NCBI GenBank assembly: GCA_030647265.1
Contig: JAUSJM010000013.1
Coordinates: 1-53,792, forward strand
Source of the DNA: a bacterium
Lineage (GTDB): Bacteria > Patescibacteriota > Microgenomatia > Daviesbacterales > UBA10151
Length of the DNA: 53,792 nt
Direction: 5' to 3'
A model generated the notes under the pieces. The model saw nothing but the letters and a program-made list of their open reading frames with translations, did not search any database and was not told where the DNA came from. A program made the translations under genes and the position numbers. Position 1 is the stretch's first letter. Each line of letters opens with the position of its first letter. Shown here in pieces: positions 33,178-42,332 of the stretch.

Positions 33178-33690
33178 TTAGCGGGGCGTAATAATTGTCT
33201 GTAAGTTCGACTCATGGCTCCCCGAGCTGTCGGTCCATTTTACCTTGACGGTCACCTGTTTTTGCAGTGCAAAGCTTGTTGCATCATCCCAAAACATGAT
33301 CTGCCTGGATAAGCCGTCGCCTAAATCTACATCTGATGAGGCCACCGGGACCTGGGAAAGAGAAAGGCTGCCCACCCCTAAAGTAAAATAAGACGAATCT
33401 GTACTAGCTGAGATTTGAACACTCCACAAATCTGAAAATTTGGCCACCGAAGTACTGCCAAAATTGGCTGTCACCGCTACATCCCGGTCCCGGATTCCCC
33501 GGATTTTATCTATTGCCTCCTGGGCATACTTAGTGGCCTGGGATTGTTTTTGGGCAAATTGGGAATTTTTTAGCCCGGTGAGAATGGTGATAATGAGAGC
33601 CGTGATAACTAAGGCTGCGACCACCAAGGCCACTAAAACTTCGATTAAACTTTGTCCCGATTCCCGATCTTTAGTGTCTTTAGATATCAT
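33178..33690 (-). CDS. Minor pilin (PilV/GspI-like)
   Basis: 170 residues. Prepilin site RESG followed by QSLIEVLVALVVAALVITAL, Glu5 present, then KYAQEAIDKIRGIRDRDVAV, the PilV/GspI helix. Paralogue of the 31141 gene. Five bases separate it from the GspJ-like gene downstream and two from the GspH-like gene upstream. Confidence 0.82.
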   Translation of the reverse strand: MISKDTKDRESGQSLIEVLVALVVAALVITALIITILTGLKNSQFAQKQSQATKYAQEAIDKIRGIRDRDVAVTANFGSTSVAKFSDLWSVQISASTDSSYFTLGVGSLSLSQVPVASSDVDLGDGLSRQIMFWDDATSFALQKQVTVKVKWTDSSGSHESNLQTIITPR

Positions 33691-33692
33691 CT

Positions 33693-34337
33693 TTAGTTGG
33701 TGTAAATTGCTCCTCCTTTTTCAATAGTCACCTCCCGGGTTTGGGCGGGATCTCCATCAAGCTGCAAGGTAATGACCATCCTGTTTTGAGGCTGAAAAGC
33801 AGGACAGCCGGAATTAGTGCTGTCAAACTGAAAAGTTACCAAGTTAGTGATCGTACCAAAGAACACCTCAGCTCCGAAATTAGTCAGGTCTATTCCGTGG
33901 CAAGCACTAACCTCAATGCCGGTATGAGCAGGAGGAGACGTTTTATTTTTAATACTCACCCCTGTAGGCAGATTATAGGTAGTGGGAGTGGGGGTTGTGC
34001 CATCAGAGCATTTAGGACCGATCTGGTAAGATTTAACTGAGGATGAAGGAGTATCGTAGATAAAACTTAGGTACCAAGAGGAAGCAGAGATCCCGTCAGA
34101 GCATTTAGTACTGGATGAGGCGTTATTTTGAGCTGCGCGGAGGGATGACTGCAGCTGCTCCATTCCGTCCTGTAAAGATCCGTAAGTTGCATATTTGGTC
34201 AATTGGGGTAAAACTAAAGTCACCAGTCCTGCCATAATAGCTACTGCTACCAAAAGTTCCATAAGGGTGAAACCCTTACAAGATCTTTTGCGAAGCAAAA
34301 GTAGACTTATAAGGGTGAAACCGTTTACCTTGGGCAT
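33693..34337 (-). CDS. GspH-like pilin with a duplicated prepilin site
   Basis: 214 residues. The mature pilin begins at CKG followed by FTLMELLVAVAIMAGLVTLV, with Glu5, and the GspH/FimT helix MEQLQSSLRAAQNNASSS. Upstream is a second, partial prepilin motif (VNG followed by FTLISLLLLRKRS) made by a 14-base duplication around a small hairpin (34261-34322). Charged residues (RKRSCK) inside the first motif make it unusable as a membrane helix, so the second site must be the working one. Confidence 0.8.
   Translation of the reverse strand: MPKVNGFTLISLLLLRKRSCKGFTLMELLVAVAIMAGLVTLVLPQLTKYATYGSLQDGMEQLQSSLRAAQNNASSSTKCSDGISASSWYLSFIYDTPSSSVKSYQIGPKCSDGTTPTPTTYNLPTGVSIKNKTSPPAHTGIEVSACHGIDLTNFGAEVFFGTITNLVTFQFDSTNSGCPAFQPQNRMVITLQLDGDPAQTREVTIEKGGAIYTN
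34261..34322. repeat. Insertion with 14-base direct repeats in a pilin gene
   Basis: ATAAGGGTGAAACC at 34261-34274 and again at 34309-34322, enclosing a hairpin CTTTTGC-GAA-GCAAAAG (34285-34301). It looks like a palindromic element that duplicated its target, here the prepilin-site codons. Confidence 0.7.
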
Positions 34338-34372
34338 ACTTTAACCGTACCAGCTTTTAGGTTAACTTTCAA

Positions 34373-34924
34373 TCAGGGAGGAGAAAGACCAATCTTACAG
34401 GTTGTAGAATTACAAGTTTGAGGGGAACCACAAGCAGAGGGAACCTCATAAGTGCCAGTACCTTCCTGCCAGGCACATAAGGCATAACTTACACACTCCC
34501 CATAGGCTTCACAGGGAGCGGGAGAGACCGGTAAAGCTAGGTAGACATATCCCTGTCCAGTGCTGGGATCTTTCGGCACCTGATCTAAATAGGTTTTACC
34601 ATTACTACCATCTGCTTTTTTACAGGGAGATCCAGAGCTGTCTGGAGAACAGAGAGGGGAACCGGGAGCAGGAAAGGCAGTAGAAGCAGGGTAATAATGC
34701 CAATCGTGACGGTACAGCTCTAAGGCCTTGGAGATTGAACCCAAATCCAGAAGTCTTCTCTTGTCATGGTTATTTTTTAAGGTTGAAGAAAAAACAGAAG
34801 CTCCGATAGCTACAAGAAGCGTCAGTATGGCTACTGTTACTAGCAGCTCAATGAGAGTGAATCCCTTCTTGGCCCTACTGTTCAAGCCACGTCGAGAACA
34901 TCTTACTATTTGTCTTCTCATCAT
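34373..34924 (-). CDS. Type IV pilin (GspG-like)
   Basis: 183 residues. Prepilin site AKKG followed by FTLIELLVTVAILTLLVAIG, Glu5 present. Then KRRLLDLGSISKALELYRHDWHYYPAST, the classic GspG/PilA segment, and a C-terminal loop with several cysteines (CSPDSSGSPCKK, CEAYGECVSYALC). It overlaps the neighbouring pilin gene by 4 bases. One of four GspG-like pilins in a row with diverged C-terminal parts. Confidence 0.85.
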   Translation of the reverse strand: MMRRQIVRCSRRGLNSRAKKGFTLIELLVTVAILTLLVAIGASVFSSTLKNNHDKRRLLDLGSISKALELYRHDWHYYPASTAFPAPGSPLCSPDSSGSPCKKADGSNGKTYLDQVPKDPSTGQGYVYLALPVSPAPCEAYGECVSYALCAWQEGTGTYEVPSACGSPQTCNSTTCKIGLSPP

Positions 34925-35484
34925 GGAGATATGACCTCATACCCATCAACGGTAGGGTCATAAGTATTAGGGCAAGCAGTATCTTGCTTATCCGAAGTTT
35001 TCTCCATCTTGGCATAAAGACAATAAATTACACACTTTGTGGTAGCTGAAGTGTTATCACACTCAGTTTGAGGACTGAGACTGGCATAAGGGTGATATAG
35101 AAAGGGAGTAGTAGCAGTGAGATCTACTGGCAGTTTACTAGAATAATTTTTAGTAGGATTAGGGCTGCTACAAGGATTAATATTGGGATTGCCGGTACAG
35201 TTAGTCAAGGAAGATCCAAAGGTTAAGGGGTTAGGCGCTGGGGCCAGGGCAGGGAAAAACCCCTGGTCGGAGTAATACTGCTGCAGCAGGCTCTGGATAA
35301 CCCCTAAATCCGACCTTCTTTTATCATCTCTAGCTCCTTTCTGAAAGCTGGAAAAAGTGCTGATGGAGATGATTATCAGGATAGCCATAATGGTAATAAC
35401 TACCAGCAGTTCAATAAGAGTAAACCCGCTCAAATTTGTTCTTAAATTTGTTCGGGTAAAGCCTTTATCCTTCATGACTTTCAT
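34921..35484 (-). CDS. Type IV pilin (GspG-like)
   Basis: 187 residues. Prepilin site NLSG followed by FTLIELLVVITIMAILIIIS, then ARDDKRRSDLGVIQSLLQQYYSDQGFFPA. The leader has an extra KGFT a few codons earlier (KDKGFTRTNLRTNLSGFTL), separated by a 12-base tandem repeat (35432-35453), similar in style to the duplication in the GspH-like gene. Cysteines CTGNPNINPC and CDNTSATTKCVIYC are disulphide candidates. It overlaps both neighbours by 4 bases. Confidence 0.85.
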   Translation of the reverse strand: MKVMKDKGFTRTNLRTNLSGFTLIELLVVITIMAILIIISISTFSSFQKGARDDKRRSDLGVIQSLLQQYYSDQGFFPALAPAPNPLTFGSSLTNCTGNPNINPCSSPNPTKNYSSKLPVDLTATTPFLYHPYASLSPQTECDNTSATTKCVIYCLYAKMEKTSDKQDTACPNTYDPTVDGYEVISP

Positions 35485-36014
35485 CTTTCTAGACTAGATA
35501 AACAAAAAGGGGGTGATTCTTGATCCAAAGCAGCACAAAGCGTCCAGGATTTAACATTTACCGGAGTGGTATTGCCTAAATCCCCTGTGCTACTGATAGC
35601 AGAGCTAACTTTATCATAATGAGATCCTCCACAGTTAAGATCGGTAGGACAACCTCCGCTTGGCCAGAGGTTAGTAGCAGCAGTGCAATCAGTAGGCACA
35701 CTAATAGGAACGGCAGTACTGGTGCTGATACAATAATTTCTGGTCCCGGAAGGATCGTTAGGAATGACACCACCGTTACTGGGAAAATCGGTAGCAGCGG
35801 TAGCGATTGTATACCTGTAAACCCGGTTGGTAAAATCCTTGGAAGATTCAATAGAATCGGTAATAGATTTAATTTCTGCTTTCCTCCTACCGTCATTAGC
35901 CTTACCCCTTGCCACTCCATAAGCTGTTAAACCAATAACCGACAAAATAGAAATTATACCAATCACCACCATCAGCTCAACCAAAGTAAAACCTTTAGAA
36001 GAATTATTTTTCAT
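35481..36014 (-). CDS. Type IV pilin (GspG-like)
   Basis: 177 residues. Prepilin site SKG followed by FTLVELMVVIGIISILSVIG, then ANDGRRKAEIKSITDSIESSKDF. The C-terminal half is Thr/Ser/Pro-rich with paired Cys (CPTDLNCGG). Similar to the 36106 gene in the DGRRKAE helix and the CISTST block, so the two are likely duplicates. Confidence 0.85.
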   Translation of the reverse strand: MKNNSSKGFTLVELMVVIGIISILSVIGLTAYGVARGKANDGRRKAEIKSITDSIESSKDFTNRVYRYTIATAATDFPSNGGVIPNDPSGTRNYCISTSTAVPISVPTDCTAATNLWPSGGCPTDLNCGGSHYDKVSSAISSTGDLGNTTPVNVKSWTLCAALDQESPPFCLSSLER

Positions 36015-36105
36015 AAGGGCAGCTTATTTTAGTATCATCTCTTTAGGGTACCATGTCAATGTCTTAAAAATGAAAGATAAGGGGAGGAGAATTTATTAAC
36101 CAGAT

Positions 36106-36624
36106 CTACTGAACGTTTGTTCTACAGAATAGTTCACCAGTACCACGTTTCTCCAACCTTGTACATAGCCTCCATGAAACTGTGGTATTCAAAGGATTCG
36201 AACCATTTATCAAATTATATGTTGTTCCTGTAGCGGGGCAGGCAGGAACAGTAGTAAAACCATAGCTAGGTCCTGCATCTGTTGCCTGACTTGGAATAGT
36301 CGAGGTAGTACTAGCAGCAATACAATAAGGATAAGTAGAGGGATCTAAGGCAGTAGAACCTCCACCAGGGAACGCTCCACCTCCAAACATTGTTGCTGCT
36401 ACTAAAGGCACATACTTACCTGTAGCTGTATCTTTGTTAACCTCCAAAGCATTGGCAATGGCTTCCATCTCAGCTTTTCTTTTACCATCCCTGGCATCTG
36501 CTTGAACATTGGAATAAAGAGTAATAGCAATGACTGAGATAATGGCAATGATGGCAATCACTACCAGCATTTCAATGAGGGTAAAACCAGAAGTCTTCTT
36601 AAGGTTGGGCAGGTGGATATTCAT
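36106..36624 (-). CDS. Type IV pilin (GspG-like)
   Basis: 172 residues. Prepilin site TSG followed by FTLIEMLVVIAIIAIISVIA, then ARDGKRKAEMEAIANALEVNKD. The globular part resembles the 35481 product (CIAAST, TVSWRLCTRLEKRG). The 91 bases between this gene and 35481 show nothing beyond a possible promoter. It is separated by 45 bases from pilD. Confidence 0.85.
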   Translation of the reverse strand: MNIHLPNLKKTSGFTLIEMLVVIAIIAIISVIAITLYSNVQADARDGKRKAEMEAIANALEVNKDTATGKYVPLVAATMFGGGAFPGGGSTALDPSTYPYCIAASTTSTIPSQATDAGPSYGFTTVPACPATGTTYNLINGSNPLNTTVSWRLCTRLEKRGTGELFCRTNVQ

Positions 36625-36669
36625 AAATTTATCTTACTATAACTAGAATTACATAATTAAAAAACCCTG

Positions 36670-37590
36670 TCAATACCCCAGTTTGAAGCTGGAAAAATAC
36701 AAATTTAAAATTTGTGGGGCCCAAAGAAAGGCTAAGACAGCCCCCAAACTGAGGAATGGTCCAAAGGGAATAGTTTGCCCAAAACTTTTCCTTCCCAGAG
36801 CAATCAGTCCCAGGGAAAATACAGCCCCTAAGAGGAAGGCCAGGAGAAGGGCTACCATAATTTGAGGAAACCCTAAAGCCAGACCTAAAAAGAGAACAAA
36901 CTTCACATCCCCCCAACCCATGCCTCTTCCTTTGGTGACAACTATTAACAGTACAAAGAGCAGGGCCATCCCTAAGGCCCAACTGATATCCCAAACCTTG
37001 TTTAAAACTAACCTTTGAACAACATCAGAAAAGTAGTGGGAACGGGGAGGTAAAAGATAACTGCCAAAAGGCGAGGAGAGGATACTTTGATAAAAAGTCC
37101 AAATCTTTAACCCTAAAGAAACTAAGATATAAGCAGCGCTTATCAACACAGCAGGATATGTAATACGATCCGGAATTAACCCTGTCTTTAAATCCGTCAA
37201 AAAAACAACGGCTAAAACAACCACTGTAAATATTTTAAACAGCAGGTCTAAAAGCAGGGAAACGTTGTCCCAGGTAAAATTCATCGGAAAGACCAGGGCA
37301 GAAGGAGTACTGGCAAAGATAAAAGCTACCGTTACTCCTAAAACTATCTCTACTCCTAAATTTAAGGAAGGAATTTTCTTATGGCAGTAACGGCACCTGC
37401 CTTTTAATAAGAGATATGATAAAACAGGAAAAAGGTCGTACCAGGCAAGCTTTCTCTTGCAACTTAAACAGTACGACCTTCCCCAAAAAGATACCTTTTT
37501 TGTACTTCGGTCTGCCAAAGCTTTTGCTAAACTTCCTAATATTGTCCCAAGTACAAAACCAAAAACAATTAATCCTAAGCTATTGTTCAT
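36670..37590 (-). CDS. pilD: Prepilin peptidase / N-methyltransferase PilD
   Basis: 306 residues, polytopic. The N-terminal cytoplasmic domain has a zinc-binding pair of CxxC motifs (C41-C44 and C66-C69). The aspartate-protease centre is D133 in FLTDLKTGLIPD and D228 in the GxGD-type motif GMGWGD. It cuts the leaders of all pilins here after Gly and methylates the new N-terminus. The ATG at 37590 is chosen over a TTG two codons upstream. It lies between two pilin genes. Confidence 0.93.
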   Translation of the reverse strand: MNNSLGLIVFGFVLGTILGSLAKALADRSTKKVSFWGRSYCLSCKRKLAWYDLFPVLSYLLLKGRCRYCHKKIPSLNLGVEIVLGVTVAFIFASTPSALVFPMNFTWDNVSLLLDLLFKIFTVVVLAVVFLTDLKTGLIPDRITYPAVLISAAYILVSLGLKIWTFYQSILSSPFGSYLLPPRSHYFSDVVQRLVLNKVWDISWALGMALLFVLLIVVTKGRGMGWGDVKFVLFLGLALGFPQIMVALLLAFLLGAVFSLGLIALGRKSFGQTIPFGPFLSLGAVLAFLWAPQILNLYFSSFKLGY

Positions 37591-37601
37591 ACCCAACCTA
37601 A

Positions 37602-38171
37602 TTACGGACTATAGGTACACGACCCTCCGCTAGGAGCAATCAGAGTCAAGTCTGATCCCACCTCATATTTATCAGGTTCATTTCCTCCATCATTCCCATC
37701 ACGATCATTTGCAATCGCTTGCTGGTCAGATTCTAAAATCGAATCAATCTCCCAAGCGCTGCCGTCAGAACAATAGGTGTAATGGGCAGTAGCGTCATTA
37801 ATGGGATCAACCGGCAAGGTTGGAACAGAAACACTCTTCTGAGCACTTAAATTCACCTTTATCCAACCGCTTCCGTTGGAATTCCTTCCATCCGAACCAT
37901 TACTTCTTCCTGGACAAGGCAAAGTAAGGGGTGTGCCGGGATTACTGGCATCATAACAAAGGATAGCATCACCTGAACTGGTTGCTTCCTGAGCAGCCAC
38001 ATTAATAGCTTGTTGTAAATTAGCCAAGTCGGTGAATCTGGCAGCGTCACGGCTTCGCTTCATAAGTTCCAGAGGATTAATAATCAATACCACAATGGCT
38101 GCCAATACAGCGATAATGGCAATAACCACCAAAAGTTCCACAAGTGTAAAACCACGGGCAGTTTTTCTCAA
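37602..38171 (-). CDS. Type IV pilin, likely the major subunit
   Basis: 189 residues. Prepilin site RKTARG followed by FTLVELLVVIAIIAVLAAIV, Glu5 present. Then INPLELMKRSRDAARFTDLANLQQAIN, typical for abundant GspG-like pilins. It starts at a TTG (38171) preceded by the strongest Shine-Dalgarno site of the locus (GAGGAGGTGAG). It follows pilC after 73 bases holding a possible promoter (TTGACT, 18 bases, AACAAT). These signals make it the best candidate for the major pilin. Confidence 0.85.
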   Translation of the reverse strand: MRKTARGFTLVELLVVIAIIAVLAAIVVLIINPLELMKRSRDAARFTDLANLQQAINVAAQEATSSGDAILCYDASNPGTPLTLPCPGRSNGSDGRNSNGSGWIKVNLSAQKSVSVPTLPVDPINDATAHYTYCSDGSAWEIDSILESDQQAIANDRDGNDGGNEPDKYEVGSDLTLIAPSGGSCTYSP

Positions 38172-38244
38172 ATTATCTCACCTCCTCTTCTCTAATCTAT
38201 TGTTGTCACAGTTTTCGATTTCAGTCAATACCAAACTTTTAACC

Positions 38245-39453
38245 TTACTTAATATTTGTGGTCAACTGGTAAATCGGCAAAATAACCGAGATCACCAAAA
38301 AGGCCACTCCCACACCCAGTATCACTAACACCACCGGTTCGATAAGAGTGGTAATGTTTTTTAGAGAGTGGTCCGACTCGGACTCAAAATAGTCGGCCAT
38401 CTTAAAGATAATCTCATCAATTTTTCCTGTTTCTTCGCCGGTTTTCATCATCTGTCCTACAATGTGGGGAAAAACCGGCAGTATTAAAAGCTGGCTGGAA
38501 AAGGAGAGACCCCGCTCTACCCCTCTGTAAGCTATATCCAGTCCGTCTTTATAAATCCTGTTACCTACTACTTCAGCAGAAATTTTAATGGCTTCCAAAA
38601 TAGAGAGCCCCGAAGAAACAAGCAGGGCAAAGGTCCTGGTGAAGTTAGTAAGAATCACCAGATTCACAATTCTCCCCACTATGGGAGCTTTAAGCAGTAA
38701 ACGGTCAAAAATCAGTCTTCCTTCATTCGTCGCCTGGTATCTTTTCAAAGCTATAGTTCCCACAATGGCGAGAATGGCTAAAGCCCACCAAAAATTACCC
38801 ACAAAGCCGGTAAACGCTAAAACAATTCTTGTCGGTAGAGGAAGTTCTATCCCTGAATCTTTATACAAGGCCATGAGCTTGGGCATGACGAAAAAGACCA
38901 TAATGAGCATCACCATTCCCATCATACCCATCACTACCACAGGGTAAACCATGGCGCCTTTCACACGGCTTTTAAATTCCCTCTCTTTTTCTAAGTTCTC
39001 CGAGAGGTTTATAAGGATCGTATCCAATTTTCCCGAAGCCTGTCCGGCCCGCACTAATTTGGAATAAATGTTAGGAAAAACATCGGGATGTTTTTCCAGA
39101 GCCGAAGCAAAATCAAGTCCTCCTTTAATGGAAGAAGAAACTTCACCTAAAACTTTTTTGAACGTCGGATTTTCCTGCTGCTCTTCCAAAATATCCAAAG
39201 CTTCAGAGAGCACCAGTCCCGCCCCGATCATCGTCGCAAGCTGCCTGGTCATCATCACCACCTCGTTAAAAGAAACACGGTTAAAATATTTATCCCAAAT
39301 TTTGCCGCTGGATTTTTTCTCCGCTTTAATGGAGATAACAATTAATGACTTGCGTCTTAGCAGTTCAGCCGCATGATGCTCGTCAACGGTTACCACATCC
39401 CCCCGGTGGTATTCACCCTGCATATCTTTGGCAATATATGAAAAATTCGGCAT
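38245..39453 (-). CDS. pilC: Type IV pilus platform protein PilC
   Basis: 402 residues, the polytopic inner-membrane platform on which the motors act. Two GspF domains: LATMIGAGLVLSEALDILEE with GGLDFASALEKHPDVFPNIY, and TFALLVSSGLSILEAIKISA with FSSQLLILPVFPHIVGQMMK. TGEETGKIDEIIFKMADYFE and the terminal helix are conserved. It lies between pilT and the major-pilin gene. Confidence 0.95.
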   Translation of the reverse strand: MPNFSYIAKDMQGEYHRGDVVTVDEHHAAELLRRKSLIVISIKAEKKSSGKIWDKYFNRVSFNEVVMMTRQLATMIGAGLVLSEALDILEEQQENPTFKKVLGEVSSSIKGGLDFASALEKHPDVFPNIYSKLVRAGQASGKLDTILINLSENLEKEREFKSRVKGAMVYPVVVMGMMGMVMLIMVFFVMPKLMALYKDSGIELPLPTRIVLAFTGFVGNFWWALAILAIVGTIALKRYQATNEGRLIFDRLLLKAPIVGRIVNLVILTNFTRTFALLVSSGLSILEAIKISAEVVGNRIYKDGLDIAYRGVERGLSFSSQLLILPVFPHIVGQMMKTGEETGKIDEIIFKMADYFESESDHSLKNITTLIEPVVLVILGVGVAFLVISVILPIYQLTTNIK

Positions 39454-39456
39454 CGC

Positions 39457-40512
39457 TTAGGCTCCCACCAGTTTTGCTAAAAGATCGGGCCGGAGAACAT
39501 AATTTTGAGCAGTTTCAAAATTAACCTCACCACCCCGGATGAGTTTGGCCAAAGAAGTCTCTAAGTTCACCATTCCTAACTCTCCGGAAGTTTGAATAAG
39601 GTTATCAATAAGATGAGTTTTACTATCCCTGATTAGTGAAGCCAGGGCCGGGGTACGCAGTAGTAATTCCACTGCCAACGCCCGACCAGGAGAGACGGTG
39701 GGTATGAGCCGCTGCGAGATAACCGCTTCCAAAACTGCCGCCAACTGTAATTTAATCTGAGGTTGTTGATTTTCGGGAAAACCATCAATTATGCGGTCAA
39801 CTGTTTGGGCAGCCGAGTTAGTATGCAGGGTAGCCAAAACCAAGTGTCCGGTTTCGGCAATGGTAATGGTGGTGGAAATGGTTTTATAATCCCTCATCTC
39901 GCCAACCAGCACCACATCCGGATCTTCCCTTAAAGCTGCCCTTAAAGCGTTCTCCCAATCCTTGGTATCCACCAACATCTCCCGCTGGGAGATCAAAGCC
40001 TTCGCTTTGGGATAAACATATTCAATAGGGTCCTCAATAGTTAAAACGTGGGTGGCCCGGGTTTTGTTAATGCGGTTAATCATAGCCGCCAAAGTTGTCG
40101 ACTTACCGTGACCGGTTGGTCCGGTTACCAGAATCAGACCCTGCTTTAAATTAACCAGTTTCTGGACAGGCGGGGGCAAACCTAAACTTTCCAGCTCGGG
40201 GATAGTCACGGGGATAAGTCTCAAAGCAGCACACATATACCCCTGCTGCTGAAAAATGTTAATCCTAAATCTGGCTTTACCCTGAAAAGAGATTGCCAAG
40301 TCCAGCTCCAGGTTTTGGTCATAAACTTGCTTCTGCTCCGGATTGAGGACCGTCACCACCAAGCTTGCCACTTCGGCTTGGGTTAAAACGGGGCTTCCGG
40401 CAACAGGAACGAGCTCTCCGTGGATACGAAGCATCGGCGGATACCCCACCACCAAATGCAAGTCGGAAGCGTTGCGGGCAATAGTCAGTTCTAGTAATTG
40501 ATTTATGTTCAT
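39457..40512 (-). CDS. pilT: Pilus retraction ATPase PilT
   Basis: 351 residues from the ATG at 40512. Motifs: Walker A GPTGHGKSTT (His replaces the usual Ser), Asp box IEDPIEY, Walker B VLVGEMRD, His box TGHLVLATLHTNSAAQTVDR and the C-terminal retraction motif ALASLIRD (the AIRNLIRE equivalent). Presence of PilT means the pilus can be retracted, so it serves in attachment, twitching or DNA uptake. The stop lies 3 bases from the pilC start. Confidence 0.93.
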   Translation of the reverse strand: MNINQLLELTIARNASDLHLVVGYPPMLRIHGELVPVAGSPVLTQAEVASLVVTVLNPEQKQVYDQNLELDLAISFQGKARFRINIFQQQGYMCAALRLIPVTIPELESLGLPPPVQKLVNLKQGLILVTGPTGHGKSTTLAAMINRINKTRATHVLTIEDPIEYVYPKAKALISQREMLVDTKDWENALRAALREDPDVVLVGEMRDYKTISTTITIAETGHLVLATLHTNSAAQTVDRIIDGFPENQQPQIKLQLAAVLEAVISQRLIPTVSPGRALAVELLLRTPALASLIRDSKTHLIDNLIQTSGELGMVNLETSLAKLIRGGEVNFETAQNYVLRPDLLAKLVGA

Positions 40513-40585
40513 ACAAGAATTCAAAATTCAAAAGTTTCAGTACTTTTACACTTTTTACTTGCACTTTTAACTTTTACCTCTTGAC

Positions 40586-42298
40586 TTAGTCTTCGGCGAC
40601 CCTCAAGACCTCCTCCAGGGTTGTCACCCCTTCTAAAACCTTCATATATCCATCCTGCTTCAAAGTGATCATCCCCTCTGCCCGGGCAGTTGCTTCAATA
40701 GCTTGGGCGGAAGCCCTTTCTAAGATAAGGTCCATAATTTTTGGAGACACCGGCAAAACTTCAAATATTCCCACCCGCCCTAAATACCCCACATGACCGC
40801 AAGCATCACAACCCAAACCTTTATAAAGTTTGATCTCTTTACCAACAGAGGAAAGTTTGCCCAAAATTTGCTGAATATTTCCTGCAACCTCCGGAGGAGG
40901 GGTAAAGGTGGTCCGGCAGTGGGGACAGATACGGCGCAAAATCCGCTGCCCCACCACCCCGTTCATGGAAGAGGCCAAAAGAAACGGTTCCATCCCCATA
41001 TCCAAAAGACGGGGCAAAGATCCGGAAGCAGAGTTGGTGTGCAAAGTTGAGAACACCTGGTGACCGGTTAAAGCCGCTTGGATAGCCAACTCCGCTGTTT
41101 CCGTATCACGGACCTCTCCCACCAACATGATATTCGGATCCTGGCGTAAAAACGAGCGCAGAGCCGAGGCAAAGGTAAGACCGATCTGGGGATTTGCCTG
41201 AACCTGATTTGCTCCGGAGATCTGGTACTCAACCGGGTCCTCAATAGTTACCACGTTCACCCTGGTAGTGGTAAGTTTACTGAGGATCGAGTAAAGGGTG
41301 GTCGTTTTTCCGGAACCGGTCGGTCCGCAAATCAGAATGATACCGTGAGGACGGAGCACCTGAACTTCCAAATTTTTCAGGGCACTACCCCGGAGTCCCA
41401 ACTCAGGGAGAGTGGGGGCAACGTTACTTTTGGGCAACAACCTCATGACCACCTTCTCCCCGAAGATGGTCGGCACAGTGGAGATACGGAGATCATAAAC
41501 CTCTCTGCCCGAGGTGAAAGTGAAACGCCCATCCTGAGGAAGTCTTTTTTCTTCAATTTTTAGATTGGAGAGAATTTTGATACGGGAAACCAAAGCATCA
41601 TGCACCCCCCGGGGCAGAATTATCTTCTCATGTAAAATACCGTCTATACGGTACCTGACCCTGGTTTTATCTTCCAACGGCTCAACATGAATATCGGAGG
41701 CCCGGGAATGAACAGCAAATTCCAAAAGCTGGGTAATAATATTTGCTACAGGCGCCTCCTTAATAACCTCAGCCTTATCATCCGGTTCCTCTATAACCGG
41801 TTTTTGTAAAGCTGTAACCTCCTCTAATGCCGATGTCACCTCGGTGGTTAAATTTTGGGAATACTGGTCATTGATAGCTTTGTTTATATCCTCCATGGAA
41901 GCCAGGTAAGGCTTGATGAAAAGAGCGGATTTTTTCTCTACGAACTGCAGAATTTGCAGGTCTAAAGGATCTACCATGGCCACAAAAAGCTTGTCACCTT
42001 TTTTATCAAAGGGGATGAGGTGGTATTTTTGAGCCACGGGTTCGGGGACAAGATCCAGAACTTCAGTAGAAATAGCCTTACTTTCCAAATTAATAAAGGG
42101 TACTCCTAAAAGCTGGGCCCGGGCGGCCAGAATTTTAGGGGCAGGTACCAGCTGATGTTGGGTAATTACCTGTTCTGTGGACAATCCGCTGTTAATCGCT
42201 TCCAGCTTGATAGAGGAGAGCTGGTCGGCACTAAGCAGTCCCTGCTTAAAGAGGATATCTTCTACGCCTAATTGATCATTTTGAGTATCTTGTGCCAT
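40586..42298 (-). CDS. pilB: Pilus extension ATPase PilB
   Basis: 570 residues. N-terminal GspE_N/MshEN domain (KILAARAQLLGVPFINLESK), then the motor with Walker A GPTGSGKTTT, IEDPVEYQISGANQVQ, Walker B MLVGEVRDTETA and the His box TGHQVFSTLHTNSA. A zinc-binding four-Cys element (CPHC and CDAC) sits near the end. It powers pilus growth on the cytoplasmic face. First gene of the locus, with its own promoter. Confidence 0.95.
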   Translation of the reverse strand: MAQDTQNDQLGVEDILFKQGLLSADQLSSIKLEAINSGLSTEQVITQHQLVPAPKILAARAQLLGVPFINLESKAISTEVLDLVPEPVAQKYHLIPFDKKGDKLFVAMVDPLDLQILQFVEKKSALFIKPYLASMEDINKAINDQYSQNLTTEVTSALEEVTALQKPVIEEPDDKAEVIKEAPVANIITQLLEFAVHSRASDIHVEPLEDKTRVRYRIDGILHEKIILPRGVHDALVSRIKILSNLKIEEKRLPQDGRFTFTSGREVYDLRISTVPTIFGEKVVMRLLPKSNVAPTLPELGLRGSALKNLEVQVLRPHGIILICGPTGSGKTTTLYSILSKLTTTRVNVVTIEDPVEYQISGANQVQANPQIGLTFASALRSFLRQDPNIMLVGEVRDTETAELAIQAALTGHQVFSTLHTNSASGSLPRLLDMGMEPFLLASSMNGVVGQRILRRICPHCRTTFTPPPEVAGNIQQILGKLSSVGKEIKLYKGLGCDACGHVGYLGRVGIFEVLPVSPKIMDLILERASAQAIEATARAEGMITLKQDGYMKVLEGVTTLEEVLRVAED

Positions 42299-42332
42299 GA
42301 CAAAACTTTCCCAGAACCCGGGACCTAACTTT

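Noticed and set aside
36629-36994. Minus-strand frame overlapping pilD
   Set aside because: A shadow of the pilD coding sequence in another frame; no family features.
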